Origin: Alphaproteobacteria bacterium
Lineage (GTDB): Bacteria; Pseudomonadota; Alphaproteobacteria; Sphingomonadales; Emcibacteraceae
Direction: 5' to 3'
DNA length: 7,284 nucleotides
Assembly (NCBI GenBank): GCA_013152615.1
Contig: JAADGA010000071.1
Location: 1 to 7,284 of the forward strand
The position numbers and the translations under genes are program-made. This document shows positions 1 through 5,694 of the stretch, one piece after another. Position 1 is the stretch's first letter; each line of letters starts with the position of its first letter. The notes beneath the pieces are model-generated. The model saw only the letters and a list, made by a program, of their open reading frames with translations. It was not told the DNA's origin and did no database searches.

Positions 1-179
1 CGCTGTTAATAAATTAATAATTTTATTATATTAGATTGTGATAAACCGCCCGGCATAAGAAACTAATTCTAGCTGTTAAAAGCCATTTTTTGCTTGCCTG
101 GTTTATTGCAGATGCCAGATTTTCAGAATATCAAATAAACAAGAATTTGTTACAGAGGCTTAAAAACAAGGAAATATAG
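1..179. other. AT-rich leader upstream of the chemoreceptor gene
   Basis: No coding region can be supported here. The first 50 bases are very AT-rich with imperfect inverted A/T runs. A weak sigma70-like pair can be read (TTGCAG at 106-111, 17-base spacer, TATCAA at 129-134), matching consensus at only 7 of 12 positions. A TAAA at 77-80 lies 15 bases before a GCC at 96-98, the spacing of a flagellar sigma28 promoter, but the rest of the -10 does not match. The promoter of the downstream gene is probably here but cannot be placed with confidence. Confidence 0.4.
168..173 (+). promoter_or_regulatory. Ribosome binding site of the chemoreceptor gene
   Basis: AAGGAA lies six bases before the ATG at 180. 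This purine-rich Shine-Dalgarno match supports the start at 180 over the later in-frame ATG at codon 18. Confidence 0.7.
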
Positions 180-2054
180 ATGCTTAAAAATATATTGAAT
201 AGCGTGACCAGGAATAATAGCTCTAAAGAAATGAAATCCATCCTTGACGCACTTGACCGGTCACAAGCGGTAATTTCATTTGACTTAAACGGCATTATTC
301 TTGATGCAAATGACAATTTCCTTAAAACGATGGGCTATAGTCTGGCAGAGGTCAAGGGCAAGCATCACAGCATGTTTGTTGATGAGGTTTTTAAACAGTC
401 ACCGGAATACAAGAAATTCTGGACCTCGCTCAGGGCTGGTGAATATCAGGCCGCCCGCTATAGACGTATTGACAAGAGCGGCAAAGAGGTCTGGCTGCGC
501 GCAACCTATAATCCTGTTATTGGCCCTAACGGCAAGGTTCTCAAGGTGATAAAATATGCGGCCGATATTACCCCGCTGGTCCTGCAAAATGCCGACTATA
601 CCGGGCAGATCGCCGCCATCAGCAAGGCTCAGGCGGTGATTTCATTTGATATGGACGGCAATGTTCTTGATGCGAATGATAATTTTCTGGATGCTGTCGG
701 CTACAGGCTGGACGAAATCAAGGGCAAGCATCACAGCATGTTTGTCGATCCGGATTTTAAACAATCACAGGAATACCGCCATTTCTGGGAATCGCTCAGG
801 GCTGGCGAATATCAGGCCGCCCGCTATAAACGTATCGGCAAGAATGGCAAGGAGGTCTGGCTTCAGGCATCCTACAACCCCATCATGGACCCGAACGGCA
901 AACCTTTCAAGGTGGTGAAATATGCCACCAATGTTACCGAACAAGTGCTGCAAAATGCGGATTATACCGGGCAAATCTCCGCCATCAGCAAGGCTCAGGC
1001 GGTGATTTCATTTGATATGGACGGCAATGTTCTTGATGCAAATGATAATTTTCTGAATGCCATCGGCTACAGTCTGACCGAAATCAAGGGCAAACATCAC
1101 AGTATGTTTGTCGAGGCAGAATTCAGACAGTCGCTGGATTACAAACAATTCTGGACCTCGCTGAGAGCGGGCGAATATCAGGCGGCCCGCTATAAACGCA
1201 TCGGCAAGGGTGGCAAAGAGATCTGGCTTCAGGCATCCTACAACCCCATTCTCGGTCCTGACGGCAAAGCCTTCAAGGTGGTGAAATACGCCACCGATAT
1301 TACCGCCCGGGTCATTGCCGAAACAGAGGCCAAGCGGGTGGGCAAACTGGTTGATAAAAATCTTGACAAGATCCTGCACGCCGTCGGCGATGCCAACGCC
1401 CAATCGACGACCGCATCGGCTTCATCGAATGAAACCCTGGAAACGGTTCAGGCGGTCGCGGCGGCTGCGGAAGAATTTCAGGTTGCCTCCAATGAAATTG
1501 CCCGCAGTATGGAGACCTCGCGCGCCGAAGTCGAAAAGGCGATGAATGAAACCGCAAATGCGGACCACTCGACCCAGCAGCTGACCAATGCGGCGATGGA
1601 GATGAATAAAATTGTCGAGGTCATTCAGGAAATCGCCAGTCAGATTAATTTGCTGGCGCTGAACGCCACCATTGAAGCCGCCCGCGCGGGGGAAGCCGGC
1701 AAGGGTTTCGCGGTCGTTGCCTCCGAAGTCAAGGCCCTCGCCAATCAGGTCGCGGATGCCACCGCACAGATTAATGCTGAAATTACCAATATGCAAACCA
1801 TCTCCACCGATGTGGTTCACCGGTTGAGCGGCATCAAGAATGCCGTGGAAATGGTTGAATCAAGCGTAACCACCGTCGCCAGTGCGGTCGAGGAACAGAC
1901 GGTGACAACCCAGGAAATCACCTCGAACATGCATGCCGCCACCGTTGCCGTTGATAATATCAGCGTCAATCTCGGCTCAATTTCAGAAGCGATCAGGAGC
2001 GCCAATGAATATGCCGAGGAAGGCACAGAACTCTACCGCAGCCTGGCCAACTGA
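180..2054 (+). CDS. Soluble methyl-accepting chemotaxis protein with three PAS domains
   Basis: This 624-residue chemoreceptor should signal through CheW/CheA. It contains three PAS domains at about residues 25-132, 147-254 and 269-376. Each begins near AVISFD, holds a GKHHSMFV motif and ends with a WL-A-YNPI strand and a KYAT/AD-IT tail. They are followed by a methyl-accepting signalling coiled coil at about 390-620, whose hairpin tip is recognisable from [16 protein letters not shown] and [15 protein letters not shown] (about 491-521). There is no signal peptide, transmembrane segment, periplasmic domain or HAMP domain, so the receptor should be cytoplasmic and sense an internal cue through PAS-bound ligands. 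The layout resembles BdlA- and Aer-type PAS receptors, whose PAS domains bind flavin or heme; the ligand cannot be told here. The C-terminus (ELYRSLAN) lacks a CheR/CheB-tethering NWETF-like pentapeptide. The PAS units repeat every 122 residues. The gene appears monocistronic and converges on mrp. The family call is firm; the stimulus is unknown. Confidence 0.95.
   Translation: MLKNILNSVTRNNSSKEMKSILDALDRSQAVISFDLNGIILDANDNFLKTMGYSLAEVKGKHHSMFVDEVFKQSPEYKKFWTSLRAGEYQAARYRRIDKSGKEVWLRATYNPVIGPNGKVLKVIKYAADITPLVLQNADYTGQIAAISKAQAVISFDMDGNVLDANDNFLDAVGYRLDEIKGKHHSMFVDPDFKQSQEYRHFWESLRAGEYQAARYKRIGKNGKEVWLQASYNPIMDPNGKPFKVVKYATNVTEQVLQNADYTGQISAISKAQAVISFDMDGNVLDANDNFLNAIGYSLTEIKGKHHSMFVEAEFRQSLDYKQFWTSLRAGEYQAARYKRIGKGGKEIWLQASYNPILGPDGKAFKVVKYATDITARVIAETEAKRVGKLVDKNLDKILHAVGDANAQSTTASASSNETLETVQAVAAAAEEFQVASNEIARSMETSRAEVEKAMNETANADHSTQQLTNAAMEMNKIVEVIQEIASQINLLALNATIEAARAGEAGKGFAVVASEVKALANQVADATAQINAEITNMQTISTDVVHRLSGIKNAVEMVESSVTTVASAVEEQTVTTQEITSNMHAATVAVDNISVNLGSISEAIRSANEYAEEGTELYRSLAN
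264..1361 (+). repeat. Three tandem 366-bp PAS-coding repeats
   Basis: Units begin at about 264, 630 and 996, an exact 366-bp (122-codon) period that includes the PAS domain and its linker. Units 2 and 3 are almost identical over their first 60 bases (630-689 against 996-1055, one difference seen) and over the preceding linker (591-629 against 957-995, four differences). They diverge in the middle of the domain. This indicates internal duplication with recent copying or conversion between units 2 and 3. The third unit ends in [11 protein letters not shown], leading into the signalling helix. Confidence 0.85.
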
Positions 2055-2099
2055 CCGCAACACGGCTCCGGTAGCTGATTTTCAGAATTTTTTAACATA

Positions 2100-2125
2100 A
2101 TGGCGGCCTGCTATAAGGCCGCCAT
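2100..2125. terminator. Convergent hairpin between the chemoreceptor gene and mrp
   Basis: A perfect 9-bp GC-rich stem (ATGGCGGCC at 2100-2108 pairing with 2117-2125) closes an 8-base loop. It lies 45 bases after the chemoreceptor stop and 16 bases beyond the mrp stop, the usual place for a shared bidirectional terminator. Neither side has a clear U-tract in the right direction: the T-run at 2088-2093 lies on the 5' side when read on the + strand and reads as A on the - strand. It may therefore be a weak or factor-assisted terminator, or an RNA 3'-end stabiliser. Confidence 0.5.
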
Positions 2126-2141
2126 ACTGCCTGAAAGGATG

Positions 2142-2390
2142 TTACTCCGCCCGGGAGTGCTGTAACTTTGCCATAATCTTGCGGGCAATGCCGATATAGG
2201 CTTCGGTGTGCGGGCTTTCCGGCTGAGCGGTAACGATTGGGGTACCGTTATCGGAGGTGGTTCTGATATCCATATGAAGCGGAATTTCCCCAAGGAAATC
2301 AACGGCGAGCTTGTCCGCCACCTGTCGCGCGCCGCCATGACCAAAAATATCCGAGCGCGTGCCACAGGACGGGCACAGGAAATAACTCAT
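2142..2390 (-). CDS. mrp: Mrp C-terminal part carrying the CxxC cluster-binding motif
   Basis: This 82-residue frame starts at an ATG that is the native Met of the ENMS motif, three bases after the internal TAG and in the same frame. It contains CPSCG at residues 6-10 of the fragment (Cys290 and Cys293 of the full-length protein), followed by the FG-GGA and LG-IPL-ID-like stretches that end Mrp proteins. Expression as a separate chain would need reinitiation after the stop. A GGAGG on the coding strand (2411-2415) lies 20 bases upstream of the ATG, further than usual. In other bacteria this region is part of one polypeptide, so the independent-gene reading is tentative. Confidence 0.45.
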   Translation of the reverse strand: MSYFLCPSCGTRSDIFGHGGARQVADKLAVDFLGEIPLHMDIRTTSDNGTPIVTAQPESPHTEAYIGIARKIMAKLQHSRAE

Positions 2391-2393
2391 ATT

Positions 2394-3242
2394 CTAAATG
2401 ATACCGAAAACCTCCGTATCGGTTTTCTGAAACATATCGAGCCCCTTGCGCGCATCAATCAAGGCAATATCCTGCGGCGTTGACACCACAATCGCCCCAT
2501 CCATATCGATGGTCTGGGCCAATGTCAGCTGGACATCCCCGGTCCCCGGCGGCAGGTCAAGCACCAGCACATCGACCTCGCCGTCCGCATCCCACGCGGT
2601 ATCGGTCGTTATCTGTTTTACCGCCCCCGCAACCAGCGGACCGCGCCAGATGGTGGCGGTATCCTGCTGCATCATATAGCCGAGCGACATGGTGACCAGA
2701 CCATATTTAATAATCGGGACAATTTTTTTATCGGCATTTTGGTGCGGCTTCTCCGTAACCCCGAGCAGCATGGGAATCGACGGACCATAGATATCAACAT
2801 CAAAAATTCCGACCTTGAGCCCGAGGGTCTGTAATGCCAGGGCAAGGTTAACCGCCGTGGTCGATTTTCCAACTCCGCCTTTACCGCTGGCCACCGCGAC
2901 GACATGTTTTACTCCGGGAATTTTACGGGCGTCTTTCATCGCTCCCGTCCCCTTAACCGGCGGACGCATCTCAGGAATACTCTTTGCCGGGTCCCGCTGT
3001 GCCGTCAGCACAGAAGTAACCTTGGTCACGCCGGGCAGAGCAAGCAGTTTGGCATCACAGCTTTTTCTGAGCTGCTCCATCTTCTCGGCTTCAGCAGGGT
3101 TAATGTCGAGGGCAAAGCCGACCTCACCACCCCTGACAGTAAGCCCCTGAACCATGTCGGAAGACACAATATCGGCCCCGGTAGCCGGGTGCCGGATGGT
3201 TTTCAGGATATTAACAATCTGTTCACGCTTGATCTCTGACAT
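2394..3242 (-). CDS. mrp: Mrp N-terminal part: MIP18-like domain plus P-loop ATPase
   Basis: If the TAG is real, translation from 3242 gives 282 residues. Residues about 5-80 form the MIP18/DUF59 (FSCA) domain found in many bacterial Mrp proteins. A Pro-rich linker at about 85-105 follows, then the MinD/NBP35-type ATPase: deviant Walker A SGKGGVGKST at 119-128, switch region DVDIYGPS at 148-155, and Walker B-like VLDLPPGTGD at about 227-236. Mrp dimers bind a bridging [4Fe-4S] cluster and pass it to apoproteins in the cytosol, using ATP to control release. This piece ends just before the CxxC that binds the cluster, so alone it should hydrolyse or bind ATP but not carry a cluster in the known way. 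It is transcribed divergently from hflK. Confidence 0.8.
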   Translation of the reverse strand: MSEIKREQIVNILKTIRHPATGADIVSSDMVQGLTVRGGEVGFALDINPAEAEKMEQLRKSCDAKLLALPGVTKVTSVLTAQRDPAKSIPEMRPPVKGTGAMKDARKIPGVKHVVAVASGKGGVGKSTTAVNLALALQTLGLKVGIFDVDIYGPSIPMLLGVTEKPHQNADKKIVPIIKYGLVTMSLGYMMQQDTATIWRGPLVAGAVKQITTDTAWDADGEVDVLVLDLPPGTGDVQLTLAQTIDMDGAIVVSTPQDIALIDARKGLDMFQKTDTEVFGII

Positions 3243-3382
3243 AAACTACCTATTTATTACGTTACTGGTTTATCTTATTCTCGTCCCCCGGTAAATATAT
3301 AGGGTTCAGGAATTATTTTTATAGAGGAAGCGACGTTTTTCCTGTAATTTATTAATATTTTTTTCTTCGGAGGAGTTTTCTT
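3243..3382. promoter_or_regulatory. Divergent spacer between mrp and hflK
   Basis: This 140-base AT-rich spacer must contain the promoters for mrp (leftward) and hflK-hflC (rightward), because the genes are transcribed away from each other. No strong -35/-10 pair is visible on either strand; A/T-rich stretches at 3292-3301 and 3312-3322 are possible -10 regions. No convincing heat-shock sigma32 site was recognised. The extent is the whole spacer, not a mapped site. Confidence 0.4.
3369..3375 (+). promoter_or_regulatory. Strong ribosome binding site of hflK
   Basis: GGAGGAG lies seven bases before the ATG at 3383. It is the best Shine-Dalgarno match of the large genes in the window and fixes the hflK start. 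Confidence 0.8.
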
Positions 3383-4423
3383 ATGCCCTGGCAAAATGAT
3401 AATGGCGACAAAAACCGTGGACCGTGGGGCAGTGGCCCCGGCGGCAGCAATCAGGAACCGCCGAATATTGATGATCTGATTCGCAAGGGTCAGGATAAAT
3501 TCCGTAGCATTTTTGGCGGCGGCGGCCCCCGAGGGGCCAACAAAGGCATGATCATGCTGATTGTTCTGTTTTTATCTGTCAGCTATCTTTATGCCGCCTT
3601 TTACAAGGTGGAGCCGGATGAAGCCGGGGTGGTGCTGCGCTTTGGCAAATGGGTTGAGACCACAGATACCGGCCTTCATTTCCATTTCCCGCCGATTGAT
3701 CAGGTCTATATTGCCAAAGTCACCACCGTCAACAAGATTGATGTCGGCTTCGGCACCAGCATCAAAGAACGCCAGATGTTAACTGGTGATGAGAATATTG
3801 TTGACGTACGTTATTCCATTCTGTGGCGAATCAAGGATCCGGTGCGCTTTCTGTTTAACCTCGAAAAGCAACAGCAAACGATCAAGTCGGTTTCGGAAAG
3901 TGCCATGCGCGAAGTGGTCGCCAAAACCCCGATTGAGAAAATTATGACATCGGAACGTCTGGGAATTGAACTGGAAGTCCGCAGCATCATGCAAAAAGTT
4001 CTGGATAAATATAAGGCCGGAGTCGAAATCACCCAGATCAAAATGAACACGGTTTCGCCGCCGTCACAGGTATCCGAGGCCTTCAATGATGTGCAAAAGG
4101 CCGCCGCCGACCGGGATAAAACCATCAATGAGGCCAAGAAATACCAAAACAAGATTTTACCGACCGCCCGGGGACAGGCGTCGCGAATGAATCAGGAGGC
4201 CGAAGCCTATAAATCCCAGGCCATCGCCAAGGCTGAGGGCGAGACCGCCCGCTTCCTGTCGATCTATCACCAGTATAAGCTGGCCAAGGATGTCACCCGC
4301 CGCCGTCTGTATCTTGAAACCATGGAAAAGATACTCGGCAATACTGACAAGGTAATTCTGGATGAGAAGGGTAACGGTGTCTTGCCATACCTGCCGCTTC
4401 CCGGACTGAAACAACGCAAATAG
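3383..4423 (+). CDS. hflK: HflK, FtsH-modulating SPFH/band-7 membrane protein
   Basis: HflK pairs with HflC to form a large assembly around the FtsH AAA protease in the inner membrane, restraining its access to membrane-protein substrates. The 346-residue protein opens with a Gly/Pro/Asn-rich cytoplasmic tail (MPWQNDNGDK, GPWGSGPGG), has one transmembrane helix at about 55-73 (GMIMLIVLFLSVSYLYAAF), then the SPFH domain from about 75 (KVEPDEAGVVLRFGKW) and a helical Ala/Glu/Lys-rich stretch at about 230-300. It ends with the LPYLPLPG motif typical of HflK. The periplasmic domain follows the helix. Length is in the normal bacterial range and nothing is broken. It stops with TAG ten bases before hflC, so the two are co-transcribed. 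Confidence 0.95.
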   Translation: MPWQNDNGDKNRGPWGSGPGGSNQEPPNIDDLIRKGQDKFRSIFGGGGPRGANKGMIMLIVLFLSVSYLYAAFYKVEPDEAGVVLRFGKWVETTDTGLHFHFPPIDQVYIAKVTTVNKIDVGFGTSIKERQMLTGDENIVDVRYSILWRIKDPVRFLFNLEKQQQTIKSVSESAMREVVAKTPIEKIMTSERLGIELEVRSIMQKVLDKYKAGVEITQIKMNTVSPPSQVSEAFNDVQKAAADRDKTINEAKKYQNKILPTARGQASRMNQEAEAYKSQAIAKAEGETARFLSIYHQYKLAKDVTRRRLYLETMEKILGNTDKVILDEKGNGVLPYLPLPGLKQRK

Positions 4424-4433
4424 GATAAGAAAA

Positions 4434-5312
4434 ATGACGAATGTAAAAACACTGATTCTGCTTGCTATTCTCGGAGCCACCATTGTTATTCTGGGAGCAT
4501 CGGTTTTTACCGTTTCAGAAACCCAGCAGGCGCTGGTGCTAGAGCTTGGTCGATGGAAGGAAACCGTGAAAAAAGCGGGGCTTCATTTTAAACTGCCGTT
4601 TCTGGAAAATGTGGTTTATTTCGATAAACGGGTTCTGCTGCTTGATACCCCGGAACTGATCGTTATCACCCGTGACCAGAAACGCATCATCGTTGACGCC
4701 TTTGTTGAATTTCAGGTTAATAACCCGCTGAAAGTCTATCAGGCGGTGCGTAATATCCGCGGGGTTGAATCCCGGCTGTCAACCATCCTCAATTCCAACC
4801 TGCGCAAGGTGTTCGGCCAGCAGGAATTCAAGTCCGCGCTCTCTGGTGAACGCCGGGCTCTCAGGACGGCAATTGCCGATTCGGTCAGGGACGAAGCCGG
4901 GTCGCTTGGCGTCCGGGTGGTGGATGTCCGGATCAAACGAACCGACCTGCCTCAGGAAAACAGCAAACCGATTTTCGCCAGCATGATTGCCGAAAGGGAG
5001 CAGGTCGCCCGTAAAATTCGCGCCCAGGGTGAGGAACAGGCGATCCGCATCAAATCCAAGGCCGACCGTGACCGCACCGTCCTGCTGGCCGATGCGGAGC
5101 GTGACGCCCAGAAAATGCGCGGGCAAGGCGATGCCATAGCATCAAAAATATTTGCCGATGCCTATAATCAGGACCCGGAATTTTACGCTTTTTATCGTTC
5201 CCTGCGCGCCTACCGGCGGTCGTTTAAAAGCAAGAATACCACCATGGTTCTGTCGCCTACCGGGGATTTCTTCAAATATTTCGAGAATATGAGGGGAAAG
5301 AAGAATAAATAA
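4434..5312 (+). CDS. hflC: HflC, FtsH-modulating SPFH/band-7 membrane protein
   Basis: HflC is the partner of HflK in the HflKC-FtsH inner-membrane quality-control complex. The 292-residue protein starts with an uncleaved N-terminal transmembrane helix at about 5-26 (TLILLAILGATIVILGASVF). The SPFH domain follows (ETQQALVLELGRWKE, AGLHFKLPF, VVYFDKR), then the characteristic VVDVRIKRTDLPQENS segment at about 162-177, an Arg/Glu/Ala-rich coiled coil (AEREQVARKIRAQGEEQ onward), and a C-terminal YAFYRSLRAYR and FFKYF region common in HflC. AGGA at 4422-4425, overlapping the hflK TAG stop, serves as its ribosome site, so the two genes may be translationally coupled. All expected regions are present and no frame disruption is seen. 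Confidence 0.95.
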   Translation: MTNVKTLILLAILGATIVILGASVFTVSETQQALVLELGRWKETVKKAGLHFKLPFLENVVYFDKRVLLLDTPELIVITRDQKRIIVDAFVEFQVNNPLKVYQAVRNIRGVESRLSTILNSNLRKVFGQQEFKSALSGERRALRTAIADSVRDEAGSLGVRVVDVRIKRTDLPQENSKPIFASMIAEREQVARKIRAQGEEQAIRIKSKADRDRTVLLADAERDAQKMRGQGDAIASKIFADAYNQDPEFYAFYRSLRAYRRSFKSKNTTMVLSPTGDFFKYFENMRGKKNK

Positions 5313-5314
5313 AG

Positions 5315-5328
5315 TGGCCCGGTGGCCA
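5315..5328 (+). terminator. Possible weak hairpin after hflC
   Basis: TGGCC at 5315-5319 can pair with GGCCA at 5324-5328 around a CGGT loop, three bases after the hflC stop. The stem is only 5 bp and the following bases (TCCGTTTC) are not a real U-tract, so termination is doubtful. Confidence 0.2.
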
Positions 5329-5390
5329 TCCGTTTCATAGCCGCCATGACTGGCTTGTGACCCTGTTGTGGTCATCTTGGCCGGGGCCCC

Positions 5391-5514
5391 GTGCCCGGGT
5401 TATGCTTAGCCTATGCCCGGGTTATGTTTGGATTATGCCCGGGTTATGTTTGGCCTATGCCCGGATTATGTTTGGATTATGCCCGGATTATGTTTGGATT
5501 ATGCCCGGATTATG
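5391..5514. repeat. Tandem array of 11-bp units (22-bp higher-order repeat)
   Basis: Eleven complete 11-bp units run head to tail from 5391 to 5511, followed by a final ATG. Two types alternate strictly: ATGCCCGGRTT (units at 5391, 5413, 5435, 5457, 5479, 5501; the first begins with G) and ATGTTTGGATT or variants (5402, 5424, 5446, 5468, 5490). This gives a 22-bp repeat present about 5.6 times. The first three CCCGG units carry GGGTT and the last three carry GGATT, and the unit at 5402 is the most diverged (ATGCTTAGCCT), as expected for an array growing from one side. The 22-bp period is not a multiple of three and no start with a ribosome site precedes it, so it is probably not coding. The function is unknown. 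Confidence 0.9.
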
Positions 5515-5607
5515 CGACGAAACACTGGAAAAATACGACCGGAAGCGTTTAAGCCCCTCATTTCCGTCACAAAATATGGTAATGATAAAAGACAATACAC
5601 CCCGTTT

Positions 5608-5641
5608 AAGGAGAAGTATGGCCAACCATGCACGGATGTGA
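5608..5641 (+). CDS. Possible seven-codon leader ORF upstream of the protease gene
   Basis: AAGGAG at 5608-5613 is a textbook Shine-Dalgarno sequence, four bases before an ATG at 5618. The ORF would encode MANHARM and stop with TGA at 5639-5641, 53 bases before the protease start. The peptide has no recognised family. It could be a leader peptide, or the site may be chance. No attenuator-like alternative hairpin or run of a single amino-acid codon was seen, so any regulatory role is speculative. Confidence 0.2.
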
Positions 5642-5694
5642 CCCAAGGGGACGATAAAGAACAATTATTAAATTGAAAGATATCAGGATTTAAA

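Larger units (their letters stand above)
2142..3242 (-). pseudogene. mrp: mrp (Fe-S cluster carrier ATPase) interrupted by an in-frame amber codon
   Basis: Read as one frame this is a 366-codon Mrp/ApbC/NBP35-family protein with a single internal TAG at codon 283 (2394-2396). The family sequence before the stop (EVFGII) and after it (NMSYF-CPSCG) is continuous, with no frame change or missing residue. The stop replaces the Glu of the conserved (I/V)ENMS motif. One base change, GAG to TAG (C to A on the + strand), explains it. The remaining protein is well preserved over full length, arguing for a very recent mutation, a sequencing error, or a tolerated split rather than an old pseudogene. TAG is a real stop in the neighbouring hflK, so genome-wide recoding is unlikely. 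The ATG start at 3242 has only a weak AGGT-type ribosome site just upstream. Confidence 0.7.
5313..5694. other. 382-bp spacer between hflC and the Do protease gene
   Basis: No convincing gene lies here. From left to right it contains a small hairpin after hflC (5315-5328), a CGGGGCCCCG palindrome (5382-5391), the 11-bp tandem array (5391-5514), and an AT-richer stretch (5515-5694) that should hold the protease promoter and includes a seven-codon ORF with a strong ribosome site (5618-5641). In many alphaproteobacteria a small DUF2065 membrane-protein gene sits at this place; I see no such hydrophobic reading frame. Confidence 0.6.

Noticed and set aside
1..40. A/T inverted repeat near the left edge
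   Set aside because: It is imperfect and made only of A and T, as expected by chance in AT-rich spacer DNA.
77..103. Flagellar sigma28 promoter for the chemoreceptor gene
   Set aside because: TAAA and GCC have the right spacing, but the remaining -10 bases do not match.
99..110. Sigma54 promoter with TGG and TTGC elements
   Set aside because: The GG-to-GC spacing is 6 bases rather than the required 10.
1008..1820. Long antisense reading frames opposite the chemoreceptor gene
   Set aside because: They mirror the codon bias of the + strand gene, have no ribosome sites, and follow its PAS repeats.
2394..2396. TAG as a recoded sense codon (for example pyrrolysine or a reassigned amber)
   Set aside because: hflK in the same window ends with TAG at its normal C-terminus, and the family residue is Glu, so general reassignment is unlikely.
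2142..3242. Frameshift in mrp
   Set aside because: Both halves lie in the same frame and are joined by exactly one codon; only a nonsense change is needed.
5391..5514. CRISPR array
   Set aside because: The units are contiguous 11-bp or 22-bp repeats with no unique spacers.
5527..5549. EcfG-type general stress promoter (GGAA ... CGTT) before the protease gene
   Set aside because: The spacer is about two bases too short and the -35 lacks the C of GGAAC.
5357..5676. Overlapping forward reading frames through the tandem array, encoding 22-residue periodic peptides
   Set aside because: A 22-bp repeat reads the same cyclic peptide in all three frames, so open frames follow from one stop-free unit. 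No ribosome site precedes the starts, and the composition (Cys/Trp/Met-rich) is unlike the neighbours.
5512..5676. 54-codon frame starting at the last ATG of the array
   Set aside because: It has a somewhat protein-like composition, but its start lies inside the repeat with no ribosome site and its sequence matches no family I recognise.
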